This document shows positions 34,723-43,812 of a stretch of DNA of 64,000 nucleotides, piece by piece (positions within the stretch are counted from its first letter, which is position 1; the number at the start of each line of letters is the position of its first letter). Source of the stretch: JABSSA01 sp039960995 (GTDB taxonomy: Bacteria; Pseudomonadota; Alphaproteobacteria; Rhodobacterales; Rhodobacteraceae); contig JBDVKF010000032.1 of NCBI GenBank assembly GCA_039960995.1, positions 62,001 to 126,000 on the forward strand, in the 5' to 3' direction. A program made the translations under genes and the position numbers. Below the pieces are notes generated by a model that worked only from the letters and a program-made list of their open reading frames with translations, was not told the origin of the DNA and ran no database searches.

Positions 34723-35478
34723 TCAGTAATAGACATCCGCCGCTGGGATAGTTGCGCGGCCTTTGGGGGTCTCTAGAACAAGTTGACCCGTGTCGTCCAC
34801 ATCCACAAACGTTCCTTGGGTTTCTTCACGTGACGTTCGTGCCACAACAGCCTCACCCAAACGGGCGGCATTCGCCAGCCAAGCCTGCCGAATTGGGCCA
34901 AATCCAAATGTCCGAAATTGGGTCTCGAGCCGCGCATAAGATTGCGCCAATGTGTCTAAAAACACCTCGGGGCTTGTTTCAACCCCAAGTGCGGGGCGCA
35001 AGGCCGCGGGCGTCAATGCGCGGGGTTCCAACGTTTCAATTTCTGGAGCATGTGCAAGATTGACGCCGACCCCAATGGCTAAGTGACTGATCTGACTGCC
35101 CTGCCCGATACTTTCGAGCAAAATGCCCGCAACTTTTTGACCATGCAGCAGCACGTCATTGGGCCACTTCAGCTTAAACACTTCATCCCGCCCACTTAGG
35201 CCAACAAGCGCTTCGCGCAGCGCCAATGACGTCACAAAAGATCGCAATGCCGCATGTGCCGGAGGTTCAGAAAGTGGCAAAACCAGCGTTGCTGCAAAGT
35301 TCCCGTCAAGACTGGCCCAAGCACGTCCGCGCCTCCCGCGCGCCGCAGTTTGTTCCAACGCCAGTATCCATTCTGGTCCGGCAAGTTCAGGTGCTAAGCG
35401 CCGCCCCTCGTCCAACGTCGAATCGACAGAAACAAGAACGCGCCGTCCATACCCTTCTGGCCACGTTCCGCCGTTCAT
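34723..35478 (-). CDS. birA: Biotin--[acetyl-CoA-carboxylase] ligase
   Basis: 251 residues. ARGRRGRAW is the biotinyl-AMP loop and KWPNDVLL the second conserved motif. There is no N-terminal HTH, so it is a ligase without repressor function. It attaches biotin to carboxyl carrier domains, such as the one in the methylcrotonyl-CoA carboxylase encoded at 59.7-61.7 kb. It follows nuoN by 39 bases in the same direction. Confidence 0.94.
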   Translation of the reverse strand: MNGGTWPEGYGRRVLVSVDSTLDEGRRLAPELAGPEWILALEQTAARGRRGRAWASLDGNFAATLVLPLSEPPAHAALRSFVTSLALREALVGLSGRDEVFKLKWPNDVLLHGQKVAGILLESIGQGSQISHLAIGVGVNLAHAPEIETLEPRALTPAALRPALGVETSPEVFLDTLAQSYARLETQFRTFGFGPIRQAWLANAARLGEAVVARTSREETQGTFVDVDDTGQLVLETPKGRATIPAADVYY

Positions 35479-35517
35479 CTGATCCTACATCTTAGACATG
35501 ACAAGAGCTTGGCCGAA

Positions 35518-36966
35518 TCAGCGTACGAGCACTTCTGCCGCTGCTGCTGCTGCCGCATCCACACCAAACATATTGAAGATCGGCAGAACCGCCAGCAGGA
35601 TGATACCAACCGACACCCCAAGCATCAGGGATAGAACCGGGTTCTTTCCGCCGTTCAATGCGTCTTCCTGCTCTTCTCCGAAATACATGAAGAACACGAT
35701 GCGCAAATAGTAATACGCGCCAATCACCGACGCGATTACGCCCAGAACAGCCAGCCAAACCAAGCCCGCATCATAAGCCGCTTGAAGAACATAGAATTTA
35801 CCAAAGAAGCCCAGCATCGGCGGCACGCCCGTCAAGGAGAACATCAAAACCAGCATCCCAAACGCCTTAGTCGGTTCGGTCTTGCCATATTGATGCAAAG
35901 ACGAGATTTCGACGACAGGTTGACCATCTTTTTCCATCATCAGGATGAACGCAAACGTTCCGACATTCATCGTCACATAAATCGCCATATAGACCAGCAT
36001 CGACTGAACACCCAAAGCCGTGCCCGCGGCCAAACCCATCAGCGCATATCCCATATGTGCGATAGACGAGAACGCCATCAAACGTTTGATATTCGTCTGG
36101 CCGATAGCGGCAAATGCCCCAAGGAACATGGAACACACAGACAGCAATGCAATGATCTGTTGCCAGTCTTTCACAGCGCCGCCAAAGGCGTCATGCATCA
36201 CTCGAGCAAACAATCCCATCGCGGCCACTTTGGGCGCGGTCGCGAAAAAGGCCGTCACAGGTGTGGGCGACCCTTCATACACATCCGGCGTCCACATGTG
36301 GAATGGAACGGCCGACACTTTGAACGCAAACCCTGCGGTCAAGAACACCAGACCAAACAGCAGCCCCAGTGAAACTTCGCCATGTTGTGCCGTCTGAATG
36401 ATACCGCTGAACAACGTTGTGCCCGCGTAACCGTAAACAAGCGACGCACCATAAAGCAGTAAGCCCGAGGACAAAGCGCCCAGCACAAAATATTTCAGGC
36501 CCGCTTCTGTTGACTTGACGCTGTCGCGACGCAATGCGGCAACGACGTAAAGCGCCAAAGATTGCAATTCCAATCCCATGTAAAGCGACATCAAATCGCC
36601 CGCGCTAACCATCATCATCATCCCGACAACAGCCAGTGCGACCAGCATCGGGTATTCAAACTTCAACAATCCGCGTCGCGACATATAGCTTTCGCTCATC
36701 AACAGAACGGCTGCGGCTGAAAGCAAGATCACAACCTTGGCAAAGCGCGAAAACGCATCGTCTAGGAACATACCACCAAAGGCCGCATTCGCGCCCTCGC
36801 CTGTCGCGCCGATCCAAATCGCCAGAACGACGAAGACAGCAACTGTCGCCCAAAGCAACGTTGACGCCAGCCCGTCTTTAGATGTGTAGACCGCGCTGAC
36901 AAGACCCAGCATGGCAAAGCAGGAAAGCAGAATTTCCGGCAGGATGAGAGAGAGATCTGCGCTCAT
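35518..36966 (-). CDS. nuoN: NADH-quinone oxidoreductase subunit N
   Basis: 482 residues, about 14 membrane helices, antiporter-like proton-pumping subunit of complex I. The stretches SLYMGLELQSLALYVVAALRRDS (with the pump glutamate) and KVSAVPFHMWTPDVYEGSPTPVTAF are clear. Last nuo gene. ATG 36966; 15 bases from nuoM's stop. Confidence 0.96.
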   Translation of the reverse strand: MSADLSLILPEILLSCFAMLGLVSAVYTSKDGLASTLLWATVAVFVVLAIWIGATGEGANAAFGGMFLDDAFSRFAKVVILLSAAAVLLMSESYMSRRGLLKFEYPMLVALAVVGMMMMVSAGDLMSLYMGLELQSLALYVVAALRRDSVKSTEAGLKYFVLGALSSGLLLYGASLVYGYAGTTLFSGIIQTAQHGEVSLGLLFGLVFLTAGFAFKVSAVPFHMWTPDVYEGSPTPVTAFFATAPKVAAMGLFARVMHDAFGGAVKDWQQIIALLSVCSMFLGAFAAIGQTNIKRLMAFSSIAHMGYALMGLAAGTALGVQSMLVYMAIYVTMNVGTFAFILMMEKDGQPVVEISSLHQYGKTEPTKAFGMLVLMFSLTGVPPMLGFFGKFYVLQAAYDAGLVWLAVLGVIASVIGAYYYLRIVFFMYFGEEQEDALNGGKNPVLSLMLGVSVGIILLAVLPIFNMFGVDAAAAAAAEVLVR

Positions 36967-36981
36967 GTATCCCGCGCCTCC

Positions 36982-38526
36982 TTATTTCGATGCCAGCTGT
37001 GTCGCGGACTCTACCGCTGACAAGGCTGTCTGATAATCTGCGACCAAAGCCGCCGTGGATGGCCCGATGATATCCAAAGCCAACGCGGGATAGATGCCCA
37101 AGAGAAGCGTCATAACAACCAATGGGGCAAAGATTGCCTTTTCACGGTTGGTCATGTCCGTAATGGATTTCAGGCTTTCCTTGATCAGATCGCCAAATAC
37201 AACCCGACGATACAGCCACAGCGCATAACAGGCTGAGAAGATAACACCCGATGTTGCGACAAGCGCGACCCAAGTATTCACTTGGAACACCGCCATCAGT
37301 GTTAGGAATTCTCCGACAAATCCGGACGTTCCGGGCAGGCCAACATTGGCCATCGTGAACAACATAAAGATCAATGCATAAGCCGGCATGCGATTAACCA
37401 ACCCGCCGTAAGCTTCGATGTCCCGCGTATGCATCCGGTCATAGATCACGCCAACGCACAGGAACAATGCAGCGGAAATAAATCCGTGACTGATCATCTG
37501 GAAAATGGCGCCATCAATTCCTTGCTCGTTTCCGGCAAAAATACCCATCGTCACAAACCCCATATGGGCGACGGACGAATAGGCAATCAGCTTTTTCATG
37601 TCTTCTTGCACCAATGCAACAAGCGAGGTGTAGACGATCGCAATCGCTGACATCCACAGCACCAATGGCGCCATAACCTCGGATCCGATCGGAAACATAG
37701 GGATCGAGAACCGCAAGAACCCATAGCCCCCCATCTTCAACAAAATCGCAGCCAGTACGACCGACCCGGCAGTTGGGGCTTGAACGTGCGCGTCCGGAAG
37801 CCAAGTGTGAACCGGCCACATCGGCATTTTCACTGCAAAACTTGCAAAGAACGCAATGAACATCAAAGTCTGCAATCCGCCGACAACCTGAATGCCCATC
37901 AAACTGAATGTTTCGGATCCAAAATTGTGCAGCAACAACTGCTCGATATCAGATGTGCCTGCATCGACATACATGCCGACCATGGCAACGAGCATCAAAA
38001 CTGATCCAAGGAACGTATAAAGGAAGAATTTGAAGCTGGCATAGATGCGGTTCGCCCCGCCCCAAATCCCAATGATCAGGAACATCGGGATCAGCCCAGC
38101 CTCGAAGAACAGATAGAACAACACCAGATCAAGCGCCATAAAGACACCCAGCATCAGCGTTTCCAAAAGCAAGAACGCGATCATGTATTCCTTAAGCCGC
38201 GTCGTGACGTTCCAACTTGCGATAATGACCAAAGGCATCATGAACGTCGTCAGCATCACAAACAGGATCGATATGCCATCGACACCCATTTTGTAAGACA
38301 GACCCATGATCCAATCGCTTTCTTCAACGAATTGGAACCCTGTGTCCTGACTGTCAAACCCGGCGAGTATGAACAGCGACACAAGGAAGGTCATAGATGT
38401 TGCAAACAACGCCAACCATTTGCTGTTGCGTTGTGCGGCTTCATCATCGCCGCGCAGGAACAACGCCATGATAATAGCGGCCAGTGCTGGCGTGAATGTG
38501 ACAAACGAGAGGAGGTTATTGAACAT
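36982..38526 (-). CDS. nuoM: NADH-quinone oxidoreductase subunit M
   Basis: 514 residues from ATG 38526, which overlaps the nuoL stop (TAATG); the frame is open upstream within nuoL. Antiporter-like subunit with GMYVDAGTS-type loop, PVHTWLPDAHVQAPTAGSV and LIAYSSVAHMG. Conducts protons across the inner membrane. Confidence 0.96.
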   Translation of the reverse strand: MFNNLLSFVTFTPALAAIIMALFLRGDDEAAQRNSKWLALFATSMTFLVSLFILAGFDSQDTGFQFVEESDWIMGLSYKMGVDGISILFVMLTTFMMPLVIIASWNVTTRLKEYMIAFLLLETLMLGVFMALDLVLFYLFFEAGLIPMFLIIGIWGGANRIYASFKFFLYTFLGSVLMLVAMVGMYVDAGTSDIEQLLLHNFGSETFSLMGIQVVGGLQTLMFIAFFASFAVKMPMWPVHTWLPDAHVQAPTAGSVVLAAILLKMGGYGFLRFSIPMFPIGSEVMAPLVLWMSAIAIVYTSLVALVQEDMKKLIAYSSVAHMGFVTMGIFAGNEQGIDGAIFQMISHGFISAALFLCVGVIYDRMHTRDIEAYGGLVNRMPAYALIFMLFTMANVGLPGTSGFVGEFLTLMAVFQVNTWVALVATSGVIFSACYALWLYRRVVFGDLIKESLKSITDMTNREKAIFAPLVVMTLLLGIYPALALDIIGPSTAALVADYQTALSAVESATQLASK

Positions 38527-40631
38527 TAGTGGGCGCCTCCGCTCAGACTCATCCAAGTGACCAAGATCGCGATCCCGATAACCATGGCAAACGCATAGGT
38601 AAAGATATAACCGGATTGGGCTTTGCCAGCGAGGCGGGTCACAAAGGGCACAATACCCATCGAGACGCCGTTGATGGTTCCGTCAATGACGTTGCCATCC
38701 CCCTTCTTCCAAAGTTGCCGTCCGATCCACAGGGCCGGTTTGACAAAGACGAAATCGTACACTTCGTCAAAGTACCACTTGTTCTTAAAGAACAGGTACA
38801 GCGGGCGTTGGTTTTCGGCCAAACGCTTGGGCAGTTCGGGGTTTACAATATAGAACACATACGCGGTGATCAGACCGATCAACATTGCCACGAACGGAGA
38901 CAACTTGACCCAGGCTGGAACTGCATGCGCGTCATCAAGAACCGTATTGTCCGGCCCCATATAGAGCGCGCCGTCACCCGGTTTGCCCGCAAAGGCATAG
39001 TGATGTTCGCCGTCCTTAGCCGCATCATCTCCATGACCGTCGTCTGCGTGATCATCATCTGAATGGCCATCTGCGGCATCATCGTGATGCGCCTCAGCCT
39101 CGGCATAGGGAATGCCATAGAACTTTGCGACCTTGTCAGTGTGACCAAAGAAGGAATTAAACCAGATCATCCCAGAAAATACCGCGCCCAAAGCCAACAC
39201 ACCCAAGGGGATCAGCATTGTCATCGGGCTTTCATGTGCATGTTCATGTGTATGCTTGTCGCCGCGCGCTTCACCAAAGAACGTCAGGAAAATCAAGCGC
39301 CATGAGTAAAAGCTTGTCATCAGCGCGGCAATCACCAAGGCCCAAAACGCAAAGCCAGTTCCGCTTGCATAAGCGCTTTCGATAATCGCATCCTTAGACA
39401 GGAAGCCCGCGAACCCGATATGTGTCAGCGGAATGCCAACACCCGTGATGGCCAATGTGCCAATCATCATCGCTGCGAACGTATAAGGTATCTTTTTGCG
39501 CAATCCGCCATAGTTCATCATGTCTTGTTCATGATGCATCGCGTGGATGACCGACCCTGCCCCAAGGAACAACATCGCTTTGAAAAACGCGTGCGTGAAC
39601 AGGTGGAACATCGCCGCAGAATACATCCCAACACCGGCCGCCACGAACATGTAACCCAGCTGCGAGCATGTCGAATAGGCAATCACACGTTTGATGTCGG
39701 TCTGCACAAGGCCAACCGTCGCCGCGAAAAAGGCCGTCGCGGCACCAAGCACCGTGATAAAGCCAGTGGCCATTGGTGCAAATTCCATGACCGGAGACAT
39801 CCGGCACACAAGGAAGACACCCGCCGTCACCATAGTCGCTGCGTGGATAAGTGCGGAAACAGGCGTCGGGCCTTCCATCGCGTCCGGCAACCACGTGTGC
39901 AGGATCAACTGCGCTGATTTACCCATCGCGCCGATGAACAACAAAAAGGCCGCCAGTTCCGCTGCATTCCATTCCGTCCACAGGAACGACAATTGCGTTT
40001 CTGCCAGCTCAGGTGCCGCAGCAAATACATCGTCAAAGCGGATCGAATCCGTCAAGAAGAACAGCGCGAAGATCCCCAAGGCAAATCCAAAGTCGCCTAC
40101 ACGGTTGACCACAAAGGCCTTGATCGCAGCCGCATTCGCCGATGGTTTGCGATAGTAAAACCCAATCAGCAAATAGGACGCAACGCCCACGCCTTCCCAG
40201 CCAAAGAACATCTGAACCAGGTTGTCAGACGTGACCAGCATCAGCATCGCAAATGTAAAGAATGACAAATACGCAAAGAAACGCGGCTTATAGCTTTCGC
40301 CTTCGCGCCATTGCGGATCGTTTTCCATGTAGCCAAAGGAATAGAGATGCACGAGACTGGATACCGTCGTGATCACGATCAACATGATAGCCGTCAGACG
40401 ATCCAGTCTAATGGACCAATCGGTGCTTAAGCTGCCGCTTTCGATAAAGCGCAAGATTTGGATGTGTTCAGTGACGCCGTCAAAGCTGAGGAACACAACC
40501 CACGACAAAAGAGCAGACAAGAACAACAGCCCCGTCGCAATCCATTGCGCAGCTGCTTCGCCGAACAAACGCCAGCCAAAGCCGCATAAGATCGCGCCAA
40601 TCAGAGGGGCAAAGAGAATCGTGGTTTCCAT
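38526..40631 (-). CDS. nuoL: NADH-quinone oxidoreductase subunit L, with a His/Asp-rich loop
   Basis: 701 residues, longer than E. coli NuoL (613). Antiporter core includes FFGWEGVGVASYLLIGFYYRKPSANAAAIKAF and HTWLPDAMEGPTPVSAL. Between the antiporter core and the C-terminal arm there are two histidine-rich stretches: HTHEHAHESP near residue 460 and an Asp/His-rich segment about 505-535 (HHDDAADGHSDDDHADDGHG). The latter could bind metal; loops of this kind vary among alphaproteobacterial NuoL. Confidence 0.95.
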   Translation of the reverse strand: METTILFAPLIGAILCGFGWRLFGEAAAQWIATGLLFLSALLSWVVFLSFDGVTEHIQILRFIESGSLSTDWSIRLDRLTAIMLIVITTVSSLVHLYSFGYMENDPQWREGESYKPRFFAYLSFFTFAMLMLVTSDNLVQMFFGWEGVGVASYLLIGFYYRKPSANAAAIKAFVVNRVGDFGFALGIFALFFLTDSIRFDDVFAAAPELAETQLSFLWTEWNAAELAAFLLFIGAMGKSAQLILHTWLPDAMEGPTPVSALIHAATMVTAGVFLVCRMSPVMEFAPMATGFITVLGAATAFFAATVGLVQTDIKRVIAYSTCSQLGYMFVAAGVGMYSAAMFHLFTHAFFKAMLFLGAGSVIHAMHHEQDMMNYGGLRKKIPYTFAAMMIGTLAITGVGIPLTHIGFAGFLSKDAIIESAYASGTGFAFWALVIAALMTSFYSWRLIFLTFFGEARGDKHTHEHAHESPMTMLIPLGVLALGAVFSGMIWFNSFFGHTDKVAKFYGIPYAEAEAHHDDAADGHSDDDHADDGHGDDAAKDGEHHYAFAGKPGDGALYMGPDNTVLDDAHAVPAWVKLSPFVAMLIGLITAYVFYIVNPELPKRLAENQRPLYLFFKNKWYFDEVYDFVFVKPALWIGRQLWKKGDGNVIDGTINGVSMGIVPFVTRLAGKAQSGYIFTYAFAMVIGIAILVTWMSLSGGAH

Positions 40632-40637
40632 GTGACG

Positions 40638-40943
40638 TTACCCCTTCATCACGTTGACATCTTCAACCGCGATCGTGCCGCGGTTTCGGAAGAAACAGAC
40701 TAGAATGGCCAAACCAATCGCCGCCTCAGCGGCGGCAACCGTCAGCACAAATAACGTGAACACCTGCCCGACCAAGTCCCCTAAGAAACTCGAGAAAGCA
40801 ACCAGATTGATATTCACCGCCAACAACATCAGTTCGATGGACATCAGCAGGATGATGACATTCTTGCGGTTCAGAAAAAGCCCAAAAATGCCGATGACGA
40901 ACAGCGTCGCCGCAACAATAAGGTAGTGTTCTAGTCCGATCAT
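40638..40943 (-). CDS. nuoK: NADH-quinone oxidoreductase subunit K
   Basis: 101 residues, three membrane helices: MIGLEHYLIVAATLFVIGIFGLFLNRKNVIILLMSIELMLLAVNINLVAF. The two membrane glutamates (ELMLLAVN and AAEAAIGLAI) are present. It starts 26 bases after the end of the 33-residue frame. Confidence 0.96.
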   Translation of the reverse strand: MIGLEHYLIVAATLFVIGIFGLFLNRKNVIILLMSIELMLLAVNINLVAFSSFLGDLVGQVFTLFVLTVAAAEAAIGLAILVCFFRNRGTIAVEDVNVMKG

Positions 40944-40969
40944 CGGTCTTTCCTATTCTGGCATTCGGG

Positions 40970-41071
40970 TTAACCCCGAAGCTTGAACTCCGTCTTTTGG
41001 CCCCGGTCTGCTGGGTAAAGCGCGGCGCAGGCAAAAGGCTCAGCGTCCATCTCAAAAGTGCGGGCAATCAT
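40970..41071 (-). CDS. Possible small protein (33 residues) between the exported protein and nuoK
   Basis: Starts at ATG 41071, overlapping the stop of the preceding gene by ATGA, and reads MIARTFEMDAEPFACAALYP, ending KTEFKLRG. Too short to be recognised. The overlap with the upstream stop and the tight packing of the operon favour translation; the lack of a recognised homolog is against. The remaining bases to nuoK are few. Confidence 0.35.
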   Translation of the reverse strand: MIARTFEMDAEPFACAALYPADRGQKTEFKLRG

Positions 41072-41664
41072 GATTTCCCCCCCGCGCTTTGCGGATAATA
41101 TATTCGGCAGCCGCACAGAAAATCCAGACGATCCTTGCGCGGTAAAGGCTTGTCCAAACGATCCTTGAAAAATGCTCGCATATTGCCATCCACTCCCACC
41201 GTGCCGGTCTTTTTGGCAATGCCCTCAAAGGCAGCCAAATTGCTCCCCTCGGTCAAGGACAGCGGCCCTTTAGGCGCAAGAAGCGGATAGAGGTCGCCGT
41301 GCTCTCCGCCGCAGGTATCCAGTGAATAGTTGTCATTCTGGATATATTCAGACTGCACGCGTGTCGCGGACCGACCGTCGCAATCCACTACCATGACATC
41401 ACTGACCGCGCCCTTCACTGTCCCGAGCACATGATAGATACGACTATTTTCCAAGCGAATTGCTGGACCGCCTGACAAACGGTCGTTCAGCCCGGCATTC
41501 ACGAACGAACAATCCGCTCCCGTGACAACGGGCTTGCTGGCTGCGCGCGCATCACGATTTTGCTGGCGCAATTCGGCAGAAGAGAAGTGAGGGATGCTGC
41601 ACGCCAGTGCAGGCAAGGCCCCGAGCAAACAGATGCCACAGCTTATGAGAAGTTGGCGGATCAA
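41068..41664 (-). CDS. Exported protein of unknown function in the nuo operon
   Basis: 198 residues, TTG start overlapping the nuoJ stop (TTGA). Signal peptide MIRQLLISCGICLLGALPALA; the mature part has at least five cysteines (CSIPHFSS, ADCSFVN, DTCGGEH, LCGCRIY). The C-terminal LCGCRIYY could bind metal or form disulfides. Function unknown. It lies between nuoJ and nuoK. Confidence 0.7.
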   Translation of the reverse strand: MIRQLLISCGICLLGALPALACSIPHFSSAELRQQNRDARAASKPVVTGADCSFVNAGLNDRLSGGPAIRLENSRIYHVLGTVKGAVSDVMVVDCDGRSATRVQSEYIQNDNYSLDTCGGEHGDLYPLLAPKGPLSLTEGSNLAAFEGIAKKTGTVGVDGNMRAFFKDRLDKPLPRKDRLDFLCGCRIYYPQSAGGKS

Positions 41665-42263
41665 AGACCCTGCCCCGGTTTGACGTCTTTCAATTCCATA
41701 GCCGCCGCCGGGTCGCGGTACATTTGGGCCAGAACATCCTGACGTTTAACGTCCGTACGATGGCGCAATGTCAGAACGATCGCACCAATCATGGCGACCA
41801 AAAGGATCAGACCGGCCAATTGGAACAACAGGAAATACTGATCATAGAGGATCAGCCCAAGAGCCCGCGTGTTGTGTTCATCCAGCGGTGTGGCCTGCAA
41901 ACGCAAACTATCGGCCGCTGCGTTGCTTTCCCAAGCACCAAAAGCCAGCGCGAATTGCATCAGGATCACCACACCAATCAGCAAGGCCAGTGGCATGTAA
42001 CGCGCCATTTCAGCCTTCAGTTCGGCGAAATCCACGTCCAACATCATGACAACGAACAGGAACAAAACCGCGACCGCGCCGACATAGACAATGATCAGCA
42101 ACATCGCGACAAATTCTGCCCCGAGCAGGACAAACAGCCCTGCCGCTGACAAAAACGACAAAATCAACCACAGCACTGAATGCACCGGATTGCGGCTGAT
42201 CACTGTAAGCAATCCTCCAGCAATCACACTGATTGCAAAAAGATAGAAGGCAAAGACCGTCAT
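41661..42263 (-). CDS. nuoJ: NADH-quinone oxidoreductase subunit J
   Basis: 200 residues, five membrane helices; MTVFAFYLFAISVIAGGLLTVISRNPVHSVLWLILSFLSAAGLFVLLGAEFVAMLLIIVYVGAVAVLFLFVVMMLDV-type sequence is diagnostic. It overlaps the carboxymuconolactone decarboxylase-family gene by 4 bases. Confidence 0.95.
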   Translation of the reverse strand: MTVFAFYLFAISVIAGGLLTVISRNPVHSVLWLILSFLSAAGLFVLLGAEFVAMLLIIVYVGAVAVLFLFVVMMLDVDFAELKAEMARYMPLALLIGVVILMQFALAFGAWESNAAADSLRLQATPLDEHNTRALGLILYDQYFLLFQLAGLILLVAMIGAIVLTLRHRTDVKRQDVLAQMYRDPAAAMELKDVKPGQGL

Positions 42264-42667
42264 GTGTCGTCCCCTGTTTCATCGCCACCCATGACTTCGC
42301 GGGCAATTTCCATCGCGCGCGTCATGGCGGGAACACCAGCAAACAAGCTCATCATCCCCAATGTTTCGAGTATTTGTTGATCATGCGCCCCAGCTTCGCG
42401 CGCGTGTTTGACCGTTTGACGCACTGCAGACGGGTTTTGCGCGCCCTGCATGGTTAATCCAGCCAACGTGATCAACAGACGCGTTTTGGCGTCCAGACCG
42501 TTTTCATTGAACGCGTTTCCAAACATGGCGTCCATTGCATCCTTGGGCATGGTTGGCCACATCGCCTCCATCGCCTTTGGATCAAACGCATTCATCTGCG
42601 GAAAGGATTTCGCCATTTCCCGCACTTGCTCCATCATCGCGGCAAAGGGGTTCGGAGTATCGTTCAT
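42260..42667 (-). CDS. Carboxymuconolactone decarboxylase-family protein
   Basis: 135 residues. LDAKTRLLITLAGLTMQGA, then VRQTVKHAREAGAHDQQILETLGMMSLFAGVPA, is the helical CMD/AhpD fold. The CxxC active-site cysteines of AhpD-type peroxidases are absent, so this is not an AhpD-like enzyme. Function in the nuo operon is unknown. It overlaps nuoJ and the DUF4259 gene by ATGA-type junctions. Confidence 0.75.
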   Translation of the reverse strand: MNDTPNPFAAMMEQVREMAKSFPQMNAFDPKAMEAMWPTMPKDAMDAMFGNAFNENGLDAKTRLLITLAGLTMQGAQNPSAVRQTVKHAREAGAHDQQILETLGMMSLFAGVPAMTRAMEIAREVMGGDETGDDT

Positions 42668-43110
42668 TTGCTCGCCTCCGCCAGCCGCTTTTGAAGATCA
42701 TCCACTGTTGCCAAAAATGGCTGCAAGCTTGCATCGCCGCCGTCTTCCCAAAGACCTTTCAACTCTGAAACGGAAGAATTGTCTGTAACAAGTTTGACCG
42801 CATCCGCACAGTCCTGCGCGTCTTGAGGATCAGCAGATAACTTTTCTTCGACATATTCCCAGAACGCGTCGACATCTATCGCGCCTGTAAAATCCGGTTT
42901 GGGCGATGGTGGAAATCCGCGTACCGCAGCAGTGATTTCGCACGCAGCCAAAAGACGGGATCCTGCATCCACTTCGATATAACCGTTTTGTGCACTCTCA
43001 TTCACGTCTGCAATCGCACCCGTAATCGCCACAGCCCCGACCTGAGCGAACTCGACGATCCAGTCCATCGCATCATCATTTTCGAATATGCCTATGCCCC
43101 ATGCGCCCAT
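42664..43110 (-). CDS. DUF4259 domain-containing protein
   Basis: 148 residues beginning MGAWGIGIFENDDAMDWIVEF, the hallmark of the DUF4259 family, whose role is unknown. It is translated 5 bases after the nuoI stop and overlaps the CMD gene by four bases. Confidence 0.8.
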   Translation of the reverse strand: MGAWGIGIFENDDAMDWIVEFAQVGAVAITGAIADVNESAQNGYIEVDAGSRLLAACEITAAVRGFPPSPKPDFTGAIDVDAFWEYVEEKLSADPQDAQDCADAVKLVTDNSSVSELKGLWEDGGDASLQPFLATVDDLQKRLAEASK

Positions 43111-43115
43111 TGTCG

Positions 43116-43610
43116 TTACCTATACGGCGCGTCGGTTTCGAGGTTGCGCGCAATTTCAGCTTCCCAACGATCTCCGTTGGCCAGCAATTTGTCCTTGTCA
43201 TAGTATAATTCTTCGCGCGTTTCGGTCGCGAATTCGAAATTTGGACCTTCGACAATGGCATCCACCGGACACGCTTCCTGACAAAAACCGCAATAGATGC
43301 ATTTTGTCATATCAATGTCATAACGTGTCGTGCGGCGTGATCCATCATCGCGGGGTTCCGCATCAATGGTGATCGCCTGTGCCGGACAAACCGCTTCACA
43401 CAGCTTGCACGCGATACAGCGTTCTTCCCCACTGGGATAACGCCGCAATGCGTGTTCGCCCCGAAAACGTGGCGACAGCGGTCCTTTTTCATGCGGATAG
43501 TTCAGCGTGGCTTTCGGCGCAAAAAAGTACTTTAGGCCCAGTTTCATACCGTTCCAAAAGTCCTGCAGCAGGAAATATTTAGCGGCGCGATTATAGTCGA
43601 TCTGAGTCAT
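43116..43610 (-). CDS. nuoI: NADH-quinone oxidoreductase subunit I
   Basis: 164 residues with two 4Fe-4S motifs, CIACKLCEAVCP and CIYCGFCQEACP. N-terminal amphipathic region (DYNRAAKYFLLQDFWNGMKLGLKYFF). It hands electrons from the peripheral arm to NuoB. ATG 43610, right after the 65-residue gene's stop. Confidence 0.97.
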   Translation of the reverse strand: MTQIDYNRAAKYFLLQDFWNGMKLGLKYFFAPKATLNYPHEKGPLSPRFRGEHALRRYPSGEERCIACKLCEAVCPAQAITIDAEPRDDGSRRTTRYDIDMTKCIYCGFCQEACPVDAIVEGPNFEFATETREELYYDKDKLLANGDRWEAEIARNLETDAPYR

Positions 43611-43613
43611 GGT

Positions 43614-43811
43614 TCAGACGTCCCCGTCGGCAGTGTTTTGTTGCATGTAAGCCCAAGCCTTGAGGGCCGCGGCAATCGCTTCGGGTGCAATGGCGCGATG
43701 ATCACCTTCGCCGACATTCACACCTTCCATCTCGATTTCACTCGCGACATAGGCGGAAAGGTCTGACAATTCTCGTGATTTTGCAGCGGATATGGCGTTG
43801 GCTAATCCCAC
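43614..43811 (-). CDS. Small protein of unknown function between nuoH and nuoI
   Basis: 65 residues from GTG 43811, directly downstream of the nuoH stop, with GGAGG five bases before the GTG inside the nuoH end. Longer frames upstream overlap nuoH and lack support. Reads GLANAISAAKSRELSDLSAYVASEIEMEGV and ends AYMQQNTADGDV. No domain recognised; Ala and Glu rich. Start chosen by the ribosome binding site. Confidence 0.7.
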   Translation of the reverse strand: MGLANAISAAKSRELSDLSAYVASEIEMEGVNVGEGDHRAIAPEAIAAALKAWAYMQQNTADGDV

Positions 43812-43812
43812 T

